37,930 bases of DNA from Reticulitermes lucifugus (Eukaryota; Arthropoda; Insecta; Blattodea; Rhinotermitidae), in the NCBI GenBank assembly GCA_026260175.1, contig JAKCWW010005060.1, forward strand, positions 116-38,045, given 5' to 3'. Positions within the stretch are counted from its first letter, which is position 1. Every line of letters begins with the position of its first letter. Below are positions 29,390 through 37,930 of the stretch, piece by piece. A model generated the notes under the pieces. That model searched no databases, was not told the DNA's origin, and saw only the letters and a program-made list of their open reading frames with translations. The position numbers were made by a program, and so were the translations under genes.

Positions 29390-30350
29390 TTTGTATTCTT
29401 GAAATACATTGTAAGATATTATTAATGATATAACTTGTTAATACTACACACGTTAAATATGTTGCGTTACCTTCGTGTCGAATGGGATAATTTTCAAAAT
29501 ATAGTTTGTACTGCTTTAGATTCCTTTTCGTCTAATTTTTTTAAAGAAAGGAACTGGATCATATTATAACTGAGGAAGAACGTTTTAAGACGTTACTTAA
29601 ACTGCGTCGGCTGTAATAACTAACACATTTAACTCATGAAATACGAGTATAGTTCAGCTACCCCAAAGTGATTCGAATTAACTGTGATGAGAAGACAATG
29701 TACTGGCTCGTTCATAATCACGATCTTCCTGCTGAATGCAGGGAAATGTAATTATCTTTCCATTTCACTCAGTTCTAAAATCGTTAAGATGAAATGTTCT
29801 ACAACAAGACTTGTGAATGGTTTCTCGTGGTGACAGTGGTTTGAATATTTATGCACTTCTTTTTTTGTTTAATGCAGCTCTAAAAATTTTTAATGGAGGA
29901 TCATTACTTTAAATCCTGTCAATGTGGGCGAAATATCATGAATTCTTAAGTTTTAAAGTGGCTTTCTAAATAAACGAACAAGGAAGTAGAGATGAGAGGG
30001 ATAAAATAACCTTAAAGTATGTGGTTATTTGTGATGCATTTTTTCCGGTTTTGTATTAACGGTGCTTTTATTTCGCGATATGTCATGAATCCAAGGACTG
30101 CCACGGAGCTAGGGACGGGTGAGAAGTAGGAAGAATCTTGAAAACAGTCTAATAAATCTCTTTTGATGAAATTAAACGCAGTGACGTAATGAATGACAAT
30201 GTCTTACAGTAAGGTTTCCAAATGTAACGGAGAATCGTGCGATGTTGATCTTATATTGTAAATGATACATGTATTTTTAAAACTTCATGTTTTACATGTG
30301 TGTATTGGTTCACAAACTTTTGTAATATCTCGATGTAGCCATCCTTTGTA
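29390..30350. other. No gene recognised
   Basis: AT-rich, with a weak ribozyme-like string near 29575-29610 that I did not accept. No named repeat. Confidence 0.35.
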
Positions 30351-30354
30351 ACGC

Positions 30355-30400
30355 ACCTCCCTGAGGGTGGCCACATGAGTGGCCGAAACATGCAGGAGGT
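30355..30400 (+). ncRNA. Hammerhead-ribozyme-like motif with full helices I and II
   Basis: ACCTCC (30355-30360) pairs perfectly with GGAGGT (30395-30400) as helix I. CTGAGGG (30361-30367) is the 5' core, followed by one extra T. GGCCAC (30369-30374) and GTGGCC (30379-30384) form a perfect 6-bp helix II with an ATGA loop. GAAA (30385-30388), C, AT, then GCA follow. Two bases depart from the consensus: A9 is G, and the middle U of the cleavage triplet is C. The fold is otherwise complete in 46 bases. A terminal repeat of a Penelope-like element is the likely source. The frame 30375-30557 through it is not a gene. Confidence 0.7.
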
Positions 30401-30404
30401 ATTC

Positions 30405-31280
30405 TGTGTTTATAATGTACTTTCATACACTTATATGAATTTCTTGGTTTCGCTACCATATCTAATTGATCTTATACTCGTATATTTAATTCAAGTGTCC
30501 TCCATTTCAAGATTAAAAGCGAGTAGTGGAAACGATTGTACAGTGGTTATTTTTTGAAACGTGTGTATGGGAAAAGAGGTATGACATGAAAATTAATTGC
30601 AGGAGAAATGAATTTTATTTGACTACTTTGTCCATAAAAGTCATTGTGGGTTATGTTTCAAAACCCATTAACTAATGTAAACAGAAATTTAGGACCTTCA
30701 ACCAATAAACGTTTAACCTTGCTTGAAAAGTGGAGAGATTTATTACTGACATTATGATGAGAGAACATCGTGTGGGAGTAGAAGCCCCTTTTGCAACTTC
30801 CAGCTGCATGATCTCTGCCAGGATAAAAGAGTAGTGTGACGCCTGTGACACATGAGAAAAGCACACTGCTGTAATAAAACAAACTAGGGTTGAAATTTCA
30901 ACCACAACTCTCTAAAACATACATCAGATTTGCCCACAAAATTATCAGATTTGTATCCACAATTTTGCGTTATATTTGCTTGTAATATGGCAATCAGACC
31001 GAGAATAGGAAAGACAGAGAAAGAGCTGCTACATGAGAAAGATTTATGGAGGCTGTATCATGGTAATACACACACATATCAAAGAGACTTACAACGAATA
31101 AGAGTGTCATGAAAGAAACTAAAATATTTATTTGTGTTTTATTTGACGACGCTGTCAATTTTACATGGCATCGAATAATGAAGTGATAGTGAATAATGTA
31201 TTGACAAGGATGTGGAAGGACGCTGTATTGGTCTAATTTCACAGACTTTTTCGGAATTTTTTAATTTGACTGAGAGAAAC
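30405..31280. other. No gene recognised
   Basis: Overlapping minus-strand frames at 30658-30882 and 30672-30905 in two registers, and 30994-31242, lack motifs. The 5' part could be the body of the element with the 30355 ribozyme-like motif. Confidence 0.35.
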
Positions 31281-31284
31281 CTCG

Positions 31285-31350
31285 AAACTCTCCAGGCCGA
31301 AATCCGAATGCAAGGCAGAAGCGTTATCGCTTGAGCCAGCGTGTTCGTAA
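31285..31350 (-). mobile_element. Possible tRNA-like SINE head
   Basis: The minus strand reads gctggctcaagcgataacgc, an A-box-like string with the usual SINE continuation (ttctgccttgcattcgg), and then atttcggcctgg in the B-box place. The B box is poor and no body follows clearly. Confidence 0.35.
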
Positions 31351-34300
31351 CTGCATAATAAAATTAATGATTACAGTGAGTCTACAGTTCACATAGCAGC
31401 TTATCGGATTTCTGGGCTAGAAGCGAAGCAAATAATTAAATGTGAAGATTTGCGCTAAGAAAACCAGGTAATTTGAAGATTGTTACGGTCTTTCGAGGAC
31501 ACAGGATATCCAGAGGAATTCTATGCCATTCCTTGGTAATCTCAGGTAATGTGTTTTTAAATAGGTCACGGCCACCATTTCTTCCATTTTACCGTCTTGA
31601 TAATACTCAGTTCTCGTTCTTGCTAAGAAGTAACTTGTCAGATGTCAACGCTTTTGAGTAACGTACGGACAAACGAGCTTCACCAGCCAGCACGGGAGAG
31701 TCCTACGGATTGAATTTAGATGCTGCTTGTCGAGAGAGGGAATTTTCAGTCCAGGCACAATGTTACGAAATGCCCCGACATTGCTATAGCAACTGCGCCA
31801 ATAACCTTGCTTCAGACCATGCTTAATCAAACAAACAAATTAAATGGGAAGGATAAATCGGACGTTTCTTAAACTCTAAAAGAAAAAGAAATAAACTGGG
31901 TCAGTTTTTATTCAGATGTGTTGAAAAGGAAGGGTGACAAGGGAAGTATTTCGCCAGACACGTTTCATAATTTGTATCTGGTGGAATTATTACTAAAATG
32001 ATACTACTTAAATTATATTCTTGTGCTGTGACGTAACAGTAACTTTGTATGTAAGTGTATCTATGGTGTGATATTGCTTGTTGATACTGCAGAAATTCTT
32101 TAGTGTCTAAGTGTGTAGTTGATGACCAATTGGATATGATAATTCGCTTTTGTGGCCTATTTGAAAGCGCTGTTTCTTCACTGGCTTGGAGGGGATGATA
32201 AATTGCTGCCGTCATACCTGTGATAGGAGTCAAAGTAGTCTGGCCTCTGACAAATTCGGTAAGGTATCCCACGAGTATAGACATTGGTGTCGCTGCACAG
32301 TAGTAGTTTACGGCTAATTTGTATCAATACACACAGTACAGTATCGGGGCTGTCGACTTGATTTGTGACCATGTCGTAGCTGTATACTTCGTAACACAGA
32401 GAATCGCGTATTACAGGAGCTAGCAGGCCATTTGCTATGAAAGCTTGTTTGTTACGTTATCTGTAAATGCTTGTATACTTTTACACAGAAACCGTGTAAA
32501 CCATGGATCTCCAATATTTCTTTCGCAAAGGGTCACAACCTTGTAATATGTGTGCTTATTTTGATTTTATTGTGTGAGTGTTACAACTGCTCTACACACG
32601 GTGCCGGCAAAACATGTATTTAAATTTGTAATATCAGGTGCATCCTTACACTTGGCCATTATACGTTTTCTACCAAAAACTTATGTTACATTAAGTTAAA
32701 ATATTAATGATTAAAATTTAACATTATGGTGAAGTTGTTTTATTTAGTTGTACCCAGCGAAAAGACCATTGCCGGTTTCTGTTCCTTTTAAAACAAAACA
32801 TAGTGAAATACGAAAGCTGGGTTCTATTATGATAATCTTATGAATATAGACTGTATTCCTGTTGACCCATACTCTATTACTTGTCGCCTTGGAGCAACAT
32901 TGTAATTTCCCGATGCATTAAACTGATAGCAAGAAAGGAAACCGTGGTGGATTGTGTGTGTTTATTTCGCTATAAACTGTTCACAGCGTCCTAGCAATCA
33001 GGCGGAAACACAGGGAAAGAGATTTTATATATAAGGGTGGTCGAGCGAAACGTCCGGACTGCTGACATAAATGTATGGGCTTTTCGCAATATTAGTATGT
33101 TATATTAGTTTGAGTTGGCGCAAAGACAGGTGTAAGTTCACTGTGCGAACTTCAGTCATTTTTTGCTTAATTTTAATGTCACATTGTAATATAGTTCATA
33201 CTTGCTTATCTCTGCCATCGACAGCTCTATTCCTTGCATTGTTCTCGCCTATTTAATGCATTCGTTGATCTCATCTTTATGTTTTCAGTCTGTAGGCCAT
33301 TTTTAAGTTAGTTGCACGACAGAACCAGCTGCGAACACGGAAGGAGTAGATGTCAATAATCTCTGCATCTTTGTATTCTCGAACCAGTATATCTGTTCTG
33401 TATTTGTAAAAAATTAGATTTACTGTACGTTTCGTAACATCAGAATCTAGCAGCTATGTGGAGAGAGTAATTGAAGACCAAAAAATACAAGTTAGGAGCT
33501 CGAAGTTTGCAATGGATATCAGGAAGTACGCAAAATATTTTATGCGAAAATATTTGTCATCATGAGGTTTAAGTCATTCGCAGAAAGAATGAACCCTCTT
33601 TATCCAACAACGAAGAGTTTTGCTAAAATCAACACTAGACAAATAACACAACCACGTATTGTTTTCTTCCACAGAACAGTGGAAGCAGTTCGAGGAAGAG
33701 TATAGAAGTGATTCTTAAATAGATCGGTTTGTGATTCACAGTACGTATATTTATCTACTTTCTTCCGGAAGCGTTCGGTTTCATCTCATTGAACCAGTTT
33801 GTGCAGTTTCTGCATAAACAGACTGAACCTATATTTTTACTCGAATCAGAACCATTCACATCATTGTATCTGAGACATCGCCGTCATTACTGCGACGACT
33901 AGTCTGGATGACCGGATTGCGATTGGCCGACAATAGGTGAGATTTTTCCCTAATCATCAGGGGCACAAGGAGCACCGGGGGCTCTTCTCCTTGGGAATGA
34001 CGTTTCTAGTTGGTGAATTACATCATCTCCATCGAGTGCGAGGTTATAAACGATCTACTCCCCGACCTTTATTTTGCATACGTTCGATTATATCTTTGCA
34101 TTTTACGTTAAAAACTAGTATTAATCTGAATTGTATTTAAAGTTTCAGTTCGTAGAACATTAAATCGCTCAGGAAAGGATTGTCCAGATGTAGGGGATTG
34201 GGACAGGAACTGACTGGGACTGCGATGGAGCCTAGGGGCGCGATGGCCACCTTGTCCGCAGCCCCGGTTCCTGTCCTATTTCCTTACGAGTATACCTGGA

Positions 34301-35200
34301 TGTCTGCGCCATTGAAGCTTATCTTTAATACCCTAAAGACGGATGCAGAAGTTTATATTAAAACGTGGGCCCTTATCTAAGAAACTACTTGGCGTCACAC
34401 TTCAGAAGACCATAATTTTTTATCCACTGCCATGACTGCCTCAGATCTTACATTTCCAATGTCGGATATTTGTTTATGTCTATGCTCATAGCTTCAATGT
34501 TACCATGCTCTTAGAACTTGTCCTTTAAACAATCTGTCAGGAGAATTTTAAGTTTCCAGGTTTAATTTTAAATCTTTTGGGCTTCGGGGTCACGTGTCTA
34601 TTCTACAGGCAATGCCACCGTTTATCACTGGTCACCTAATAACTGAATGCGCTTCATATTTGGGATCCACGTGGCGGAAGAAAAACGTTTTGTCAGGAAG
34701 TATGTAGCTGTAGCAGTTTTAAGGACGTTGAAATATTCACTGGTGGATTTATTTGTAAATAAAAGTTTTCAGGCAGGCCTAATCGACGATTAAGTAAATT
34801 CCTTGTGGACAGTCTACCAGTGGCGAAGAGAAACAGTCAACAAGATCGTATATAGGCTACCTTGTCAGCATACCCGTTATTCTTAACAGTCACGTGGCAC
34901 AAACAGATCGGAGATTGCAGGATCCTAGCTTCAGATATTATTGCTTTTGATTTCAGAAAGACTTTGTTTTTGTGTCGTAATCAGCTTATGTGACTCATAT
35001 GCATGGATAGACGGAACAGCTGAGTGAAGATCTGTAAGTGGTAAGTGCTGAGTTACGAGGGAACAAGCCTGGGGCAGTAGGAAAGCGACTGCTGCATTGA
35101 CACGGCTTTTTAACATGTCAGCAAAACTCTTAAAATTAAAGAAAGAGAAAACTAGATGATTGATTATTTAATTAGTAATAAATATATTTCAGCCACAAAT
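31350..35200. other. No gene recognised
   Basis: Nearly 4 kb without a supported gene. The longest frame, on the minus strand at 31901-32284 (127 codons), has no domain and ordinary base use. A partial inverted repeat (gggacaggaac at about 34200 and gttcctgtcc near 34266) flanks a GC-rich 70 bases. Confidence 0.4.
31780..31793. promoter_or_regulatory. X-box-like palindrome
   Basis: attgctatagcaac is a near-perfect palindrome fitting the RFX half-site pattern (one outer base off). No promoter context is visible. Confidence 0.22.
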
Positions 35201-35205
35201 AAATA

Positions 35206-35312
35206 AGAAGGGTGACACGAAGCAAGTCCCGTACTGAGGACCCACAAATATTAGGTGCCATCTTACAAAATTTAGTCACCACGGCGACCTGGCGCTCGGG
35301 ATTTGTGCACCC
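35206..35312 (-). repeat. Dispersed ~107-bp repeat, copy 2
   Basis: Reverse complement of 1571-1677 without indels. It is followed at once by an ATTTATT-rich stretch to the left, where similarity stops sharply, which gives one element boundary. Confidence 0.7.
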
Positions 35313-35314
35313 GT

Positions 35315-37835
35315 GGGTGAGTTAATAAGCAAAGCCGAACATCGCAGTCGGGTGAAGGACAATCCTGCTTCGTATTGAGGAGGTTCCGATTCAAATTACA
35401 GCTCGAAGACAGGCTATACATACCGAATATTTTTGTGGTTTTACTCTAACCCTCCAGGCCATTGCTGACCACGACAGTTTCCATCCATATTCTTTAAAAT
35501 TAAATTATCCGTCATTCATAACTTTAGACGTTTTATTTTCAGTGTAGATTCGCTATTATTCAATCTGTGTCTAATTATCCGAAGTGGACTTTTCCCCTTT
35601 ATGTTTCCGTCCATGAGTGTGACATGCTGTGCCTGCATTTGATCATCCTAATCGTATTTTGTTTTCCAGTGGAAAGCTTTGAAATTATTCTCAGTTGCAT
35701 GTATTTCATGCAAGGGGTCATGCAAATTGCTTTAACAGACTCGGAATCTGCCTGTGTCTTTCCCATTCGGAAATAATACAGAAATTGTTCCGTCCTCTAA
35801 AAAATGCAAATTCCCTTTATCTAGGTCGCGCATAGGACTGAAATAGATACATTCAATAGATTAGTTGCTGGATAAATCATCTCGGTCAGTGCCATTCTGT
35901 GCAAAAGTTGACAAAGAGAAAATTATTTAAGAGCTGGTATTGTTGTATGTGACCTACTGTGGGTTTGTACTATTTTGAAACAGTCTGTTTATTTGGTGAA
36001 TGCGTTTGTTACATTTTGAAATATTTGTAGTCTTTGTGGGTAATAAACATGTTTAGACTTTTATTTATGATAATATTTTTCGTATAACTGCTGATCTTAA
36101 CTTGCATGTGTACATATTTGAACTCTCTCCAAAATAGATTGTATAACCCACAGCGTAGAAGAAGAGAGAGAGGGTGTGGGGGGACTTTTAACGTCTGCTT
36201 GTCTGATTGTTCATAGTGTGAATTTAGACTGTGAATTTGAATGTGTTCATAGTGGCTACACAATCCTTGACCTCGTCCTGATATCAACATGACCCTTTTC
36301 ATAAATACGGCTGCGCATACGTTGCAGTAATTTTGAGAGCTTTGTAGGTGTGCATTTGAAGTTAAAGACCATTTCCCTATATTACTGTTTATTTTAAAAA
36401 CAGTAACTAGCTACTTCGTTATGGGTAATACATTTTATTTGTTAAGTTGGAAATTGAGTGTGGGAATTTGTTGTCTATATATTCTTTTCTTTTTGGTTTT
36501 TAAAAGATGCACTTTCAGCTCATAGGATACATAATGCAAACTGGCAGTATGATTCTGATGTATTGGCGTGACATTTGAATAACGTCATCGTGGCTTTCTT
36601 GAAGGCAGTATTACAGAATATGGGTGAATGACATGCAGAGAACCACGAAAAATGTTATTCAGTTCAGTGCTTCTCTAGTGTGAGAAACGAATCAGGGACG
36701 TCTTGAACATTAAACTGAAATGACAGCCACCACACCAGGATGTTCCATCGTGAACTTCGTTTTGATTTCTGTCTCGGATCTTAAAGTTTTGCTTCTCCCG
36801 GAGACAAATTTAAGATACACTAGTGACGTACTTGCGGCGCAATTTATGTGACGTTTTGTTGTATTGAAATAGGTCAGTTCTGCAGCTGCTTTTAGATAGG
36901 TGCTTAACACAGTAGCATCCTTATAGTCGTAACAGATTATACACTGTGTGAATCTGTACTTAACATAGTAGAGTCCTTTTAGTCGTAACAACGTAGGAAC
37001 TTTATGCAGAGCGTAACAGTTCTGGCATGTGCGCTCTGTTATTTGGTGTAAGTTTCCAATTCACGAATGTCATCTCTTGATGCTGTCATATGCAGGAGAG
37101 ACGAACAATGGAAAAGTAAGTCCAGCGATTGTTAAATTACGTCTATGTGATGACACGGCATAATAATCAACTAAACCCTTAATAATAACGTAGAGGCGTA
37201 CTGGACATAAAGGTTGTGCTACTTGGCATAAAGTGCATGCTTCATGTTTTTCTTCACAGTATTTTTCGCTGTGATAATTACGTAGCGGCTTAGGCACTAG
37301 ATGCAACAGAAATGTAGGTAGGTCTTAATGTGAAGTGTCTGTTACATTTGTCCGAATTTAACCAAAATTTTTGTAGACTTTCCCAGTGTAAAATTTCTTG
37401 AAGATGGTTTCAGCAGTTCTAAAATTGTTACATGTAGAGAGACGAAGAGACAAGTGACAAAGGTAATAGGTACTATTTTTCACTTTTTTCGTTACGAACC
37501 AAGAAGGATAAATTTGATCCATGTGCCCAGACCGTCACAGGATGGTTATGTATATATTATTTCTGGATCATTGTATCCGCATCTCTAATAAACTCATGCC
37601 AAGAGTCATGTAAAGTATTTCTTTATTACCAGTGTTAATTATTAATTAAACTTTTAAAGCCTTGTGGTTATTACCGCTAGGTTTAACAGTAAAAACTGCA
37701 TTTTTTCTGCACCGAATATTCATATGTTCCGTCTAATTCTCACAATGACAGCCATTACTGTCCTATGCAGAATATACCGATTGGTCTTTCTACTGGAAAC
37801 ACATTGTTTCTCCTGTGGAGTATAAAAACTGAATA
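35315..37835. other. No gene recognised
   Basis: Short frames only (35567-35776 plus; 36009-36302, 36710-36991 and 37070-37306 minus), none with a motif. A gagagagag run lies near 36164. Confidence 0.4.
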
Positions 37836-37837
37836 TG

Positions 37838-37930
37838 TATAGATAGATAGATAAGCCTATAACATCCCATGAGGGCAAAGGCCTCCTGCTAAGTGCAGGG
37901 TGAGCTCTGAGAGTGCTCGCTAGGTGAGCT
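37838..37930 (-). mobile_element. LINE 3' end with (TATC)n tail
   Basis: On the minus strand the sequence runs toward aggcctttgccctcatggga, then tgttataggct and tatctatctatc. This parallels the insect LINE 3' end AGGCC-TGCCCAGCAGTGGGA-T-TATAGGCT followed by short-unit repeats, seen in RTE-type elements. The element continues beyond the window, so its length is unknown. Confidence 0.55.

Noticed and set aside
29573..29612. Plus-strand CTGAGGA, AACGT…ACGTT, then TTAAAC
   Set aside because: The hairpin is perfect, but the base spacing and the missing GAAA break the hammerhead core.
31901..32284. 127-codon open frame on the minus strand
   Set aside because: No start context, domain, splice signal or composition change; length is possible by chance in 38 kb on six frames.
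33935..33962. Minus-strand CCTGATGATTAGGG resembling a ribozyme 5' core
   Set aside because: No helix II or GAAA strand follows at a suitable distance.
1..37930. CRISPR arrays, operons or bacterial-type genes
   Set aside because: Composition, SINEs, LINE and mariner fragments and lack of dense coding show animal nuclear DNA; no regularly spaced identical repeats exist.
1..37930. Telomere-type TTAGG arrays near the hammerhead elements
   Set aside because: Some Penelope-like elements sit at telomeres, but no tandem TTAGG or CCTAA tract is present here.

Overview
This is eukaryotic, AT-rich, intron- or intergenic-type DNA with no convincing intact gene. The dispersed repeats point to a large-genome insect, most likely a cockroach or termite (Blattodea). 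Two copies of a tRNA-headed SINE (13.2 and 25.7 kb) translate to strings of the MAQLVEA..RGFDSR kind that I remember from cockroach and termite gene models. Other repeats (14.3, 18.3, 19.6, 19.9, 22.0, 22.9 and 27.2 kb) also resemble sequences I know from insect assemblies. The species assignment rests on memory of repeats, not on a search. Two N runs (11722-11792 and 25807-25889) both fall inside repeats.

Layout. 0-0.4 and 5.4-6.0 kb: two arrays of one ~130-148-bp tandem repeat sharing a leader. 0.47 kb: a hammerhead-ribozyme-like core on the minus strand. 1.6 kb: a ~107-bp repeat whose inverted partner lies at 35.2 kb. 2.1 kb: a hairpin next to a palindromic RFX/X-box-like site. 3.1, 7.1 and 8.3-8.6 kb: three C-terminal non-LTR retrotransposon remnants. 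7.8-8.2 kb: an inverted pair of a short repeat. 11.66-11.85 kb: a fold-back element with a 14-bp target duplication and an assembly gap in its loop. 12.1, 13.2, 20.7, 22.4, 25.5 and 25.7 kb: tRNA-derived SINEs, one with an 11-bp target duplication. 16.5 kb: a GC-rich patch with one exon-like open stretch. 17.4-18.05 kb: two mariner transposase 3' ends arranged head to head. 18.7-18.9 kb: a degenerate ACTC/ATTC simple-repeat tract. 19.56-19.77, 21.7, 29.0-29.4 and 30.36 kb: further hammerhead-like elements. 27.2-27.75 kb: a long insect dispersed repeat. 37.84 kb to the end: the 3' end of a LINE with a short-unit tail.

The most interesting thread is a series of hammerhead-like RNA motifs, in at least four sequence contexts. 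They read CUGA-n-GA (or UUGAAGA), one extra pyrimidine, a hairpin, then GAAA. The two best are at 30355-30400, with 6-bp helices I and II, and at 29245-29282, with a perfect 6-bp helix II. The second closes a 187-bp unit that begins with a degenerate copy of the same motif. This is the layout of Penelope-like-element terminal repeats and of retrozymes. Several of these elements are also fold-backs. Essential bases are mutated in most copies, so they look like decayed insertions, but the paired helices are still visible. No host genes can be shown to act together here; the window is best read as a layered deposit of mobile-element insertions.
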